Shown here piece by piece: positions 36,081-45,532 of a stretch of 64,000 nucleotides of DNA. Made by a program: the position numbers and the translations under genes. This stretch comes from Betaproteobacteria bacterium HGW-Betaproteobacteria-16 (lineage in GTDB: Bacteria > Pseudomonadota > Gammaproteobacteria > Burkholderiales > Burkholderiaceae_C), in assembly GCA_002840835.1 (NCBI GenBank), contig PHCQ01000004.1, positions 81,664 through 145,663 on the forward strand, given 5' to 3'. The notes beneath the pieces are model-generated. The model was not told where the DNA came from, ran no database searches, and saw only the letters and a program-made list of their open reading frames with translations. Numbering within the stretch: position 1 is the stretch's first letter; every line of letters begins with the position of its first letter.

Positions 36081-36836
36081 ATGAATCCATCCACCCCGCC
36101 TTCAGTCTGTACGATCTGCGGTCTGCCGGTTGTTCTTGCCAGCCTGCACGAAACGCTCGATGACCTGCTGGGACGCATTGCTCGCGGCGAGGGCGCATGG
36201 TTGTTGACCCTCAACACCGAGATGCTGGCCCGAAGTGCCAGAGACCCGGACTACCGCAAGCTGATGACCCAGGCCGACATCATCACCGCTGATGGCATGC
36301 CGCTGGTCTGGGCCTCGCGGTTCAAGCGCACAGGCCAGGGCATTGCGGGAAGAACGACGGGTGTTGACCTGGTCGACGCCTACCTGAGACTTCCGCAGGT
36401 GCCCCCTTACGCCATCATTGGCGGCCTCGACCCCATGGCCACCCTGGCACTGTATGAACCCGCCGCCAGGGAAGCCTGCCGCTACTTGTTCGATGGCAAG
36501 GTCGATCTCAGTGAGGCGCAGCTGGATCAGTTTGCCAGCGCCTTGAGTGAGCAGGAGGTGCGAACCGTCTTCATCGCGCTGGGTGTCCCCAAACAGGACC
36601 GTCTCGCATTGCAATTGCGCGCCAGATTGCCTCATCTGGTACTCATGGGCATTGGCGGAACCTTTGAGATCCTTGGACCCAACGGCGGCCGGGCGCCCGG
36701 TTGGATGCGCAGTGCCGGACTGGAGTGGCTTTACCGGCTGGCCAAGGAACCCGGCCGCCTCTGGAAGCGCTATCTGCTCAGCTATCCCGCCGGGATCGGG
36801 ATGCTTCTCAAAGACTGTCTGAAAGCACGTCCCTGA
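36081..36836 (+). CDS. WecB/TagA/CpsF family glycosyltransferase (GT26)
   Basis: A 251-residue GT-E-type transferase that adds ManNAc/ManNAcA-like or glucosyl residues to lipid-linked acceptors in this family. Recognised segments are LLTLNTEMLARSARDPDYRKLMTQADIITADGMPLVWASR and, later, FIALGVPKQDRLA and MGIGGTFEILGPNGGRAPGWMRSAGLEWLYRLAKEPGRLWKRYL. An N-terminal CTICGLP is unusual but outside the catalytic core. It follows the HAD-UbiA gene by 33 bases. Confidence 0.9.
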   Translation: MNPSTPPSVCTICGLPVVLASLHETLDDLLGRIARGEGAWLLTLNTEMLARSARDPDYRKLMTQADIITADGMPLVWASRFKRTGQGIAGRTTGVDLVDAYLRLPQVPPYAIIGGLDPMATLALYEPAAREACRYLFDGKVDLSEAQLDQFASALSEQEVRTVFIALGVPKQDRLALQLRARLPHLVLMGIGGTFEILGPNGGRAPGWMRSAGLEWLYRLAKEPGRLWKRYLLSYPAGIGMLLKDCLKARP

Positions 36837-36952
36837 CAGCACAGCCGGAAAAAGGCGCCTTTGTTGGCGCATGGGGCATGGGGTAGACTGCCTGTCCGGA
36901 TCATCAACCTGGCAAATACGGCGAGCTCGGCAAGTGAGTGCAGGGCCGTCCG

Positions 36953-37846
36953 ATGAACGCCTTTGTGGCGCGGAAACGGAAGAGCGTGTACGAATCGTTT
37001 TACGGCCTGACCGAGAAGCCTTTCTCCATTCAGCCAGATCCGGACTTCCTGTTCATGAGCCAGCGCCATGCGCAGGCTTACAGCATGCTGGAGTATGGAA
37101 TGGTGAGCCGGGCAGGCTTCACCGTGATCTGTGGCGACATCGGGTGCGGGAAGACGACGCTGGTGCGCCGCCTGCTCAACAAACTGGGCGAAGAAGTCCG
37201 TGTCGGGCTGGTCACCAACACCCATCAGGACATGGGCAACCTGCTGGAATGGATCATGCTGGCCTACGGGCTTCCGTTCGAAGGCAAATCACAGGTCAGC
37301 CAATACGATGCGTTCCAGCAATTTCTGATTGCCGAGTACGGCATGGGCCACCGGGTGGTGCTCATCATTGACGAAGCGCAAAACCTCAGTGTGTCTGCGC
37401 TGGAATACTTGCGCATGCTCTCCAACATCAACGCCGACAAGGACCAGCTGCTTCAGATGATTCTGGTGGGCCAGCCGCAGTTGCGAGACAACCTCAAGCG
37501 TCCGGAACTCACGCAGTTTGCCCAGCGGGTGGCGGTGGACTATTTCATTCCGCCATTGGGCACGGTGGAAGTGGCGGACTACATCGAACACCGGCTTCGC
37601 GTGGCCGGGCGCGACCGCAAGCTTTTCAGCCCGTTGGCGATGGCCAAGATCGGCAAGGCCGCGCAGGGCGTTCCCCGCAACATCAACACGCTTTGCGACA
37701 TGGCCCTGGTCTATGGCTATGCCTACGAGGCCCGTGTCATCGACGTGCACATCATTGACGAGGTGCTGCACGATCGTTCCCAATTCGGTGTCCTGGGGGA
37801 TCAACCACCCACAAAAGCGGGGGAAAGTTTGCCTGGTCGTGAATAA
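36953..37846 (+). CDS. ExeA-like AAA ATPase of the polysaccharide locus
   Basis: A 297-residue AAA ATPase. The start YESFYGLTEKPFSIQPDPDFLF is the ExeA/XrtA-associated ATPase N-terminus. Walker A is GDIGCGKTT at residues 61-69, Walker B is VVLIIDEAQNLS, and the sensor/arm run is VGQPQLRDNLKRPELTQFAQRV. Relatives occur in exosortase-linked EPS operons, but no exosortase is in this window. A GTG at 36938 extends the frame by five residues, and a GTG at 36986 is also possible. It precedes the PKS gene by 59 bases. Confidence 0.85.
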   Translation: MNAFVARKRKSVYESFYGLTEKPFSIQPDPDFLFMSQRHAQAYSMLEYGMVSRAGFTVICGDIGCGKTTLVRRLLNKLGEEVRVGLVTNTHQDMGNLLEWIMLAYGLPFEGKSQVSQYDAFQQFLIAEYGMGHRVVLIIDEAQNLSVSALEYLRMLSNINADKDQLLQMILVGQPQLRDNLKRPELTQFAQRVAVDYFIPPLGTVEVADYIEHRLRVAGRDRKLFSPLAMAKIGKAAQGVPRNINTLCDMALVYGYAYEARVIDVHIIDEVLHDRSQFGVLGDQPPTKAGESLPGRE

Positions 37847-37893
37847 TTTGTCAGTCTAATGTTCTATTCCTGACGCGATAATGGCGGTTTAAC

Positions 37894-37901
37894 GGGGGGA
37901 G
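37894..37901 (+). promoter_or_regulatory. Ribosome-binding site deciding the GTG start of the PKS gene
   Basis: GGGGGGAG lies four bases before the GTG at 37906. The overlapping ATG at 37904 is out of frame and meets a stop within ten codons. A second in-frame GTG at 37930 has GAGG five bases upstream and remains possible. Confidence 0.5.
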
Positions 37902-37905
37902 CCAT

Positions 37906-40900
37906 GTGGCAGGAATCACTGAGGTCGGTGTGACAACGCAATCAACTTCAACCAACGACATTGCCATTGTCGGCATCGCTGCCCACCTTCCTGGCGCCAC
38001 TCATCCACAGGCTTACTGGAACAACCTGCGGGAGGGCATTGAGTCCATCCGGCGACTGAGCGAAGCCGAGTTGCTCGCAGCTGGCGAGAGCCCCGAGCGC
38101 ACGCGGCACCGCAACTACGTCCCCGCCGCTGCGGTGCTCGATGGATTTGAGCAGTTCGACGCCGATTTCTTCGGGTTCAGCCCCAAGGAAGCGGCCATCA
38201 TGGACCCCCAGCACCGCCAGTTCCTGGAGGTAGCCTGGGAGGCGCTGGAGAGTGCGGGGCATCCGCCCGAATCTTTCCCGGGCGCCATCGCCGTCTACGC
38301 CGGCTGCGGCATGGGCAGCTACTTCTACTTCAACATCTGCTCCAACCCGGACCTGGTGGCCAGCACCGGCATGTTCCTGTTGCGCCACACTGGCAACGAC
38401 AAGGACTTTCTCTCGACCCGGGTCAGCCACATCTTTGACCTCAAAGGCCCCAGCGTCAACATCCAGACCGCCTGCTCCACGTCACTGGTGGCCGTGCACT
38501 ACGCCTGCCAGTCGCTGTTGAGCGGCGAGTGCGACATGGCCCTGGCCGGCGGGGTGACGATCGAGCTGCCGCACGCGCGCGGCTACATCTTCCAGGAAGG
38601 CGAAATCCTCTCACCCGACGGCCACTGCCACGCTTTTGACCACCGCGCCCAGGGCACGGTGTTCGGTTCGGGCGCGGGCGCGGTGGTACTCCGCCGGCTG
38701 GAAGATGCTCTCAAGGACGGCGACCACATCTGGGCCGTCATCAAGGGCACGGCGGTCAACAACGATGGTGCGGCCAAGGCCGGCTACCTGGCTCCCAGCG
38801 TGGACGGGCAGGCCAAGGCCATCGCGGAAGCGCAGGCCGTGTCTGGCGTGTCGGCCGACACCATCGACTATGTGGAATGCCACGGCACTGGCACCTTCCT
38901 CGGCGACCCAATCGAAGTGGCCGCACTGACCCAGGCGTTCCAGGAAACCACGTCCGAAACCGGTTTCTGCCGCATCGGATCGGTCAAGACCAACATCGGC
39001 CACACCGATACGGCGGCTGGCGTGGCAAGCCTGATCAAGGTGGCGCTGGCGCTCAAGCACCGGGAGCTGCCGCCGAGCCTGGGCTACGAGCGGCCCAATC
39101 CGTCGATCGACTTTGATGGAAGCCCGTTCCAGGTCAACCACACCCTGACCCCGTGGGTCTCGCACAAAGGGCCACGCCGCGCGGGTGTGAATTCACTGGG
39201 TGTGGGCGGCACCAATGCCCACGCCGTGCTGGAAGAAGCGCCCGAAGCCGCACCCAGCGAGCCGTCGGACTGGCCGTTCCAGCTGCTGGTGGTGTCAGGC
39301 CGCTCGCGTGCGGCGGTGGACGCGAACGCCAAGGCCCTGGCGGCGCACCTGCGCGCCCATCCCGAACAGCCCCTGGCCGACGTGGCCTTCACGCTCAAAG
39401 AGGGTCGCCGCGCTTTTGAACACCGGCGCGTGCTGGTGGCCGAAACCCACGAAGAAGCCGCCACCCTGCTGGAAGGCACCGACACCCGCCGGGTGTTCAC
39501 CCACAGCCACCTGGGCGACAACCCCGAAGTGGTGTTCATGTTTCCGGGCGGCGGTGCCCAATACGCCGGCATGGCGCGCGAGCTCTACGCCACCGAACCG
39601 GTGTTCCAGGACTGGATGGACCAGGGCCTGGCCGTGCTGCAGCGCCAGCTGGACTACGACATCCGCGCACTGTGGCTGCCCGAACCCGGCCAGCACGATC
39701 AGGCGGTAGAGAAGCTCAAGCGCCCTTCGGTGCAGCTGCCGCTGATCATGATCGTGGAGTACGCGCTGGCTCAGCTGTGGATGTCCTGGGGCTTGAAGCC
39801 CGCTGCCCTGGTGGGCCACAGCATGGGCGAGAACACCGCTGCCTGCCTGGCCGGCGTGATGTCGTTTGAAGACTGCATCGGGCTGGTGCTGCTTCGCGGC
39901 CAGTTGTTCGACACCGTGCCCGTGGGCGGCATGCTCAGCGTGCCGCTGCCTGCCGCCGAGGTGCGCGGCCTGCTGGGCAGTGAGCTGGACATGGCCAGCG
40001 TGAACGCGCCCGAGCTCTGCGTGGTCTCCGGCCCGCAGCACGCGCTGGACGCACTGGAAGCTACGTTGCGCGCGCGTGAGGTCGAGCCCCAGCGTGTCCA
40101 GATCGACATTGCCGCGCACTCGCGCATGCTTGAGCCCATTCTGGGCCGTTTCGAAGCCTACCTGCGCAGCATCCGCCTGAGTGCGCCCAAGCTGACCATC
40201 ATCTCCAACCGAGACGCTCAGCCGCTGAGTGCGGCGCAGGCCACCGATCCGCTGTACTGGGTCGCCCACCTGCGCAACACCGTGCAATTTGCCGACTGCC
40301 TGGCCACGCTGAAGAAGGCGGGAGACCGGGTGTATCTGGAAGTCGGCCCGGGCAAGGCCCTGGGGTCGCTCGCCCAGGCCAATGGCGTGCCATCGGGCCA
40401 GGTCATCAATTCATTGCGCCATGCCGACCATGCCATCGCCGACGACGTGTGGTTCCTCGGTACGCTGGGCCGGTTGTGGGCCTCCGGCGTGAAGGTGGAC
40501 TGGGAGCCGATATGGGGCGAGGCGCGTCGCCACCGCGTGCCACTGCCCACCTACGCCTTCCAGCGCAAGCCGTATTTCATCGAACCCGGTGAAGCCCGCC
40601 ATGCCGCGACTGAGCCCGTGCAACTGGTACGCACCGACGACGTGAGCCAGTGGGGCTACCAGCCTCGCTGGCGGCCACGCCAGGCCGATGTGGAGATCGA
40701 TGTCACACAAGACCTGGCCACGACCACACCACAGAACTGGCTGGTGTTCATGGACGATGCGGGCCTTGCGGACAATCTGGTCCACCGGCTGCGCCATGCC
40801 GGCCACCCTGTGACGGTGGTGCGTGCAGGCGACATGTTCGCCCGCGTGAGCGAGCTCGAATATGTGCTGGCGCCGGAACGCGGCCGCGAGGGTTACGACG

Positions 40901-43900
40901 ATCTGGTGCGCGACCTGGTGGCCACGGGCCACACGCCGCAACAGATCGTTCACGCCTGGCTGGTCACACGGGAAGAGCGCTTTCGCCCAGGCAGCAGCTT
41001 CTTCCATCGCAACATCGAGCAGGGCTTCTTCAGCCTGCTGTTTCTGGCCCAGGCCATGGCCGGTGAGAACCTGCCCAAACCCATGCACCTGACGGTGCTG
41101 AGCACCGGCGCCGCGCGCGTGCGCGACGAGGCCTTGCCCTACCCCGAAAAAGCCACGGCCATGGGGCCTGCCCGCGTGGCGCCTCGCGAGTTGCCCGGGC
41201 TCACCTGCTCCGTGATTGACGTGGTCCTGCCCACCCTGGAGAAAGGCTGGCGCAGCAAACCGGATGCGGGTGCACTGAACGCTTTGGCAGAGCGCGTGCT
41301 CGAAGACCTGTTCGCCACACCGAACAACCGGGTGGTCGCCCTGCGGGCCGACAAACGATTTGAACTGGGCCACGCACCGCTGCCGCTGGCGCCGACGGAG
41401 GGTCTGCCCGGCATCCGTGATCGCTGCGTCTGTCTGCTCACCGGTGGCCTGGGGGGTATCGGCCTGACCCTGGCCGAGCGCCTGGCGCGCGAAAAACACG
41501 CCCGCCTGGTGCTGCTGGCGCGCCAGGCCCTTCCCGCACCGGATACCTGGGACGCCCTGCTTCGCAAAGGCGACCCCCTGGACCCGGTGGTGCAGCGCAT
41601 CCTGGCCGTTCGCCGCCTCGAAGGTCTGGGCGCTGAAGTGATGGTGATTGCCGCCGACGTGTGCAACGTGAAAGACATGCAGGCGGCCGCCGAACAGGCA
41701 CGCAACCGCTTCGGGCGCATCGACGTGGTGATTCATGCGGCTGGCGTGGTGGACGATGGACCGCTGCTGACCAAGACCTCGGGCGGTGTCGAGGAAGTGT
41801 TTGCACCCAAGGTGCATGGCGTGCAGATCCTGCACGAGCTTTTCCCCGACGGCAGCATCGACCGGCTGGTGCTGTTCTCATCCACCAGCACCATCACCGC
41901 GCCCGCGGGCCAGGTGGACTACGTAGCGGCCAACGAATACCTCAACGCCTACGCCCGCAGCCGCGCAGGGGGCCGCACCCAGGTGCTGGCGATTGACTGG
42001 GGCATCTGGAACGAGGTGGGCATGGCGGCCAGGGCCATGGCCAGCCGCCTGGGTGAAGGCGCTCCGCCGCCACGCCACCCGGCGGGCAGTCCGCTACTGG
42101 ATGAAGCCACCTTCGATGCCGCCGGTCACCGGCTGTTCACCGCCCACTGGCGTACCGCTGATCGCTGGATTCTGGATGGCCACCGCACCGCCTCTGGCCA
42201 GGCGCTGCTGCCCGGCACCGGTTACCTGGAACTCGCAGCGGAAGCGCTGCGCGGCAATGGCGAGACCGGACCGTTTGCCATCAACGACCTGTACTTTTTC
42301 CGCCCGCTGGAAGTCAACGACGACCAGACCCGCGAAGTGCGCGTGAAACTCGAGCGCAGCGAGGAAGGCTACAACCTCGAAGTGCGAAGCGACGTGCTGT
42401 TCGAAGGTCGCAAAGGCTTCCAGCTCAATGCCCAGGCCAGTCTGGTGCCGGGCGAACTGGACCAGGCTCCGCGCATCGACGCCGCAGCGCTGCTGGCACG
42501 CTGTCCGGACCACCGCGACGAAGACACCAGCGGCCTGCGATCGCCACAGGAAGCGCACCTGAGCTTCGGCCAGCGCTGGCGCGTGCTGCAATCGGTGGCT
42601 TACGGCGATGGCGAGGGCATCGCCCGCCTGCAACTGCCCAGCCCTTTTGAAGCCGATCTCACGGCCGGGTACCTGCTGCACCCGGCGCTGCTGGACCTGG
42701 CCACGGGCTGGGCCATGCGACTGATCACCGGTTACGCCCCTGACCATCTGTGGGTGCCGGTGTCCTATCGCTCGGTGAAAGTCCACCGGCCACTTCCGGC
42801 CTGCGTGTGGAGCTGGGTCCGCAATGCGCAGGACAACCGCGCGGATGCACCGTTTGCGGTGTTCGACGTGACGCTGTTCGACGCGCAAGGTGAAGTCTGT
42901 GTGGAGGTGCAGGGCTTCTCTATCAAGCGCCTTCAGGAGGGCGGGTTTTCATCGTCGGTCAGCCGCCTCGACGCACGTGAGCTGGTCTTTGACGAACCCG
43001 CGCCTGGTGGCACACACGCCAAACTCTCCCAGGCGGAAGAGCAACTGCAATACAACATGTCGCAAGGCATTCTGCCGCCCGAAGGCGCTGACGCCTTCGG
43101 GCGCGCGCTGGCCACGGGCTTGCCACAGGTGGTGATCACGTCCATGAACCTGGACGCGCTGGTGCGCCAGGCTGGCGAGGCGATGGCCGCCGAAGCAAGC
43201 TCGGGGCAGAAGTTCCAGCGCCCCGATCTGGACAGCGACTATGTGGAGCCCCGCAACGACGTGGAACGCACGCTGGTGGGTTTCTGGGAGGAGCTGCTCG
43301 GCGTGGATCAGGTGGGTGTGCAAGACAGCTTCTTCGATCTGGGGGGTCACTCCTTGATCGCCGTGCGCCTGTTCGCCATGGTGAAGAAGGCCTATCGGGT
43401 CGAGTTCCCGATCTCGGTGCTGTTCGAGGCCCCCACCATTTCGCTGTGTGCCGACATGATCCGCGAGCGCATCGGTGACACCGGCGCCGATACCGGCAGC
43501 AGCCCGGACACCCCCGGCGCCGTTGCAGCCGCCCCCAAGCGCCGCTTCACCCACCTGGTGGCCATGCACGACGGCGAGGGCGGTGAACGCACCCCGTTCT
43601 TCCTGGTGGCCGGCATGTTCGGCAACGTGCTCAATCTGCGGCACCTGGCACGGCTCATCGGTGTGGGCCGGCCTTTCTATGGCTTGCAAGCGCGTGGCCT
43701 GTATGGCGACCAGGCGCCGCACGAGACCTTGGTCGAGGCGGCCACCGACTACATCCTCGAAATGCGCCAGGTTCAGCCCCATGGGCCGTACCTGCTGGGC
43801 GGCTTTTCGGGTGGCGGCATCACGGCGTACGAGATCGCTAGGCAACTCGAAGCGGCAGGCGAAAAGGTGTCGCTGCTGGTGATGCTGGACACGCCCTTGC

Positions 43901-44382
43901 CCGTTTCACCGCCGTTGAAGCAGATCGACCGGGCCTTGATCAAGCTCGGCGAATTGCGCCGCGAAGGTCCCGGCTTTCTGTGGCATTGGGTCAAGCGGCG
44001 CTACCTGTGGGAGCTCAATCGCCGGCAGTCGGGTCATGCGTCGCAAGCCCCCACATCGACCCACCAATTGCACAATGCAGCCATTGAAGCAGCGTTTCGC
44101 AACGCCTTGCCTCGGTACGATGTGCAGCCATGGAATGGCAATGTGGTCCTGTTCCGACCGCCACTGGACCGCCGCTGGAAAGTGACAGGGGGGCGCTGGG
44201 TTGGTGCAGAACGCGAATACCTTTACGAAGACAACGACTGGACGCGTTTCATGCCTGCACTGCAAGTCATTGAGGTCCCTGGCAACCACGACTCGATGGT
44301 GCTGGAGCCTAATGTGCGTGTGCTGGCCAGCCACATGAAATCACATATCGAAGCGGCCGAGAGGCAGGAGCCCCGCGCATGA
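37906..44382 (+). CDS. Type I polyketide synthase, KS-AT-KR-DH-carrier-TE
   Basis: A 2158-residue modular PKS. KS (about 15-442) has Cys190 in TACSTS, His326 in ECHGTG and His366 in NIGHT. AT (about 540-860) has Ser639 in GHSMGE and His738; its AAHS motif does not clearly choose malonyl or methylmalonyl. KR (about 1170-1370) has TGGLGGIG from 1179 and Tyr1339/Asn1343 in YVAAN. DH (about 1415-1690) has His1426 in DGHR and Asp1597 in HPALLDLA. The carrier has Ser1816 in GGHSL, a spelling common in peptidyl carriers. The thioesterase has Ser1968 in GFSGGG. There is no ER or methyltransferase. All catalytic residues look intact. It is coupled by ATGA to the GT2 gene at 44379 and, through it, to the NRPS. 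One extension cycle with reduction and dehydration, then release, is expected. Confidence 0.93.
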   Translation: MAGITEVGVTTQSTSTNDIAIVGIAAHLPGATHPQAYWNNLREGIESIRRLSEAELLAAGESPERTRHRNYVPAAAVLDGFEQFDADFFGFSPKEAAIMDPQHRQFLEVAWEALESAGHPPESFPGAIAVYAGCGMGSYFYFNICSNPDLVASTGMFLLRHTGNDKDFLSTRVSHIFDLKGPSVNIQTACSTSLVAVHYACQSLLSGECDMALAGGVTIELPHARGYIFQEGEILSPDGHCHAFDHRAQGTVFGSGAGAVVLRRLEDALKDGDHIWAVIKGTAVNNDGAAKAGYLAPSVDGQAKAIAEAQAVSGVSADTIDYVECHGTGTFLGDPIEVAALTQAFQETTSETGFCRIGSVKTNIGHTDTAAGVASLIKVALALKHRELPPSLGYERPNPSIDFDGSPFQVNHTLTPWVSHKGPRRAGVNSLGVGGTNAHAVLEEAPEAAPSEPSDWPFQLLVVSGRSRAAVDANAKALAAHLRAHPEQPLADVAFTLKEGRRAFEHRRVLVAETHEEAATLLEGTDTRRVFTHSHLGDNPEVVFMFPGGGAQYAGMARELYATEPVFQDWMDQGLAVLQRQLDYDIRALWLPEPGQHDQAVEKLKRPSVQLPLIMIVEYALAQLWMSWGLKPAALVGHSMGENTAACLAGVMSFEDCIGLVLLRGQLFDTVPVGGMLSVPLPAAEVRGLLGSELDMASVNAPELCVVSGPQHALDALEATLRAREVEPQRVQIDIAAHSRMLEPILGRFEAYLRSIRLSAPKLTIISNRDAQPLSAAQATDPLYWVAHLRNTVQFADCLATLKKAGDRVYLEVGPGKALGSLAQANGVPSGQVINSLRHADHAIADDVWFLGTLGRLWASGVKVDWEPIWGEARRHRVPLPTYAFQRKPYFIEPGEARHAATEPVQLVRTDDVSQWGYQPRWRPRQADVEIDVTQDLATTTPQNWLVFMDDAGLADNLVHRLRHAGHPVTVVRAGDMFARVSELEYVLAPERGREGYDDLVRDLVATGHTPQQIVHAWLVTREERFRPGSSFFHRNIEQGFFSLLFLAQAMAGENLPKPMHLTVLSTGAARVRDEALPYPEKATAMGPARVAPRELPGLTCSVIDVVLPTLEKGWRSKPDAGALNALAERVLEDLFATPNNRVVALRADKRFELGHAPLPLAPTEGLPGIRDRCVCLLTGGLGGIGLTLAERLAREKHARLVLLARQALPAPDTWDALLRKGDPLDPVVQRILAVRRLEGLGAEVMVIAADVCNVKDMQAAAEQARNRFGRIDVVIHAAGVVDDGPLLTKTSGGVEEVFAPKVHGVQILHELFPDGSIDRLVLFSSTSTITAPAGQVDYVAANEYLNAYARSRAGGRTQVLAIDWGIWNEVGMAARAMASRLGEGAPPPRHPAGSPLLDEATFDAAGHRLFTAHWRTADRWILDGHRTASGQALLPGTGYLELAAEALRGNGETGPFAINDLYFFRPLEVNDDQTREVRVKLERSEEGYNLEVRSDVLFEGRKGFQLNAQASLVPGELDQAPRIDAAALLARCPDHRDEDTSGLRSPQEAHLSFGQRWRVLQSVAYGDGEGIARLQLPSPFEADLTAGYLLHPALLDLATGWAMRLITGYAPDHLWVPVSYRSVKVHRPLPACVWSWVRNAQDNRADAPFAVFDVTLFDAQGEVCVEVQGFSIKRLQEGGFSSSVSRLDARELVFDEPAPGGTHAKLSQAEEQLQYNMSQGILPPEGADAFGRALATGLPQVVITSMNLDALVRQAGEAMAAEASSGQKFQRPDLDSDYVEPRNDVERTLVGFWEELLGVDQVGVQDSFFDLGGHSLIAVRLFAMVKKAYRVEFPISVLFEAPTISLCADMIRERIGDTGADTGSSPDTPGAVAAAPKRRFTHLVAMHDGEGGERTPFFLVAGMFGNVLNLRHLARLIGVGRPFYGLQARGLYGDQAPHETLVEAATDYILEMRQVQPHGPYLLGGFSGGGITAYEIARQLEAAGEKVSLLVMLDTPLPVSPPLKQIDRALIKLGELRREGPGFLWHWVKRRYLWELNRRQSGHASQAPTSTHQLHNAAIEAAFRNALPRYDVQPWNGNVVLFRPPLDRRWKVTGGRWVGAEREYLYEDNDWTRFMPALQVIEVPGNHDSMVLEPNVRVLASHMKSHIEAAERQEPRA

Positions 44383-45482
44383 GCGCCGCGCCGGGCCGTT
44401 CCCAAGCAAGCTCGCACCGCAGCCCGGAGGGCGAAGGTACACCAGTGAGCGCCGCAGTGGAGGGTAGCCCAGTGAGCCGGCCCACTGCACCCACCGTGCT
44501 CACGGTGCTGCTGAACTTCCGTACACCTGACATGACGCTTCAGGCGCTGGAGGCGGCGCTGCGCGAAATGCAGGACATTGCGGGCGCCATCTCGGTAGTG
44601 GACAACGACTCGGGCGACGGTTCGTTCGAGAAGATCCGAGACGCCGTGCAGGCCAGAGGCTGGGAGCGGGTCCGTGTTCTGCAAGCGGGTCACAACGGTG
44701 GCTATGGTGCCGGCAACAACCACGGCATGCGCCAGGGATTGCCCGATGGTTCGGCTCCCGATTTTGTGTACCTGCTGAACTCGGACGCCTTCCCGGAACC
44801 GGGGTCGTTGCGTATCCTGCTGGACCACATGGTCCAGCATCCGCGCGTCGGGTTTGCCGGGGGGCGCACCCACGGAGAGGATGGCGAGCTCCACAACACC
44901 GCGTTCCGTTTTCCTTCCATCTTCAGCGAGTTCGAGAGCGCTGCCGTCACCGGGCCCATTTCCCGCCTTCTGAAGAACTACATCGTGGCCATGCCGGCGC
45001 CTCAGAACGTACAGGAAGTCGACTGGCTGGCCGGTGCCAGCCTGATGGTGCGACGCGAGACGCTGGACGAAATCGGCATGTTTGACGAGCACTTCTTTCT
45101 CTATTTCGAAGAAACCGATCTGTGCCTGCGCGCTCGCCGGGCCGGCTGGACATCGGTGTACGTGCCGCAAAGCCAGGTGATGCACATCGGTTCGGTCACG
45201 ACCGGCATGAAAAACTGGCGACGCATGCCTTCCTACTGGTTCGACTCGCGCTTGCGGTACTTCGCGAAAAACCATGGTGTTCTGTACGCGGCCACGGCCA
45301 CCTTCGCTCACCTGGCGGGCGCGTTGATCCTGCGATTGCGCTGGCTGGTGAGCAGCCGCAGCCGGCAGAGCGATGAGCCTGAACGCTTCCTGCGGGATCT
45401 GATCTCCCATGACCTGCGCTGCATGTGGCGCCGCAAGCTGGGAGCGGATCACCCTGGCCCGTCCCCTGAGACCGGGTCCTGA
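44379..45482 (+). CDS. Glycosyltransferase family 2 (rhamnosyltransferase-like)
   Basis: A 367-residue GT-A enzyme lying between the PKS and NRPS genes and overlapping the PKS stop by four bases. Motifs are VLLNFRTPDMTLQALE, SVVDNDSGDGS, HNGGYGAGNNHGM and the metal site LLNSDAFPEP. The acceptor region reads DWLAGASLMVRRETLDEIGMFDEHFFLYFEETDLCLRARRAGW, as in WbbL-type rhamnosyltransferases. The first 35 residues are low-complexity and dispensable-looking; a GTG near 44472 is another possible start. Its position suggests that the PKS-NRPS product is glycosylated or glycan-bound (inference). Confidence 0.9.
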   Translation: MSAAPGRSQASSHRSPEGEGTPVSAAVEGSPVSRPTAPTVLTVLLNFRTPDMTLQALEAALREMQDIAGAISVVDNDSGDGSFEKIRDAVQARGWERVRVLQAGHNGGYGAGNNHGMRQGLPDGSAPDFVYLLNSDAFPEPGSLRILLDHMVQHPRVGFAGGRTHGEDGELHNTAFRFPSIFSEFESAAVTGPISRLLKNYIVAMPAPQNVQEVDWLAGASLMVRRETLDEIGMFDEHFFLYFEETDLCLRARRAGWTSVYVPQSQVMHIGSVTTGMKNWRRMPSYWFDSRLRYFAKNHGVLYAATATFAHLAGALILRLRWLVSSRSRQSDEPERFLRDLISHDLRCMWRRKLGADHPGPSPETGS

Positions 45483-45532
45483 CCCGCAACGACCGCGCGA
45501 CCGATTTCTTTTTTCTGAGTCCGGAGCATTCC

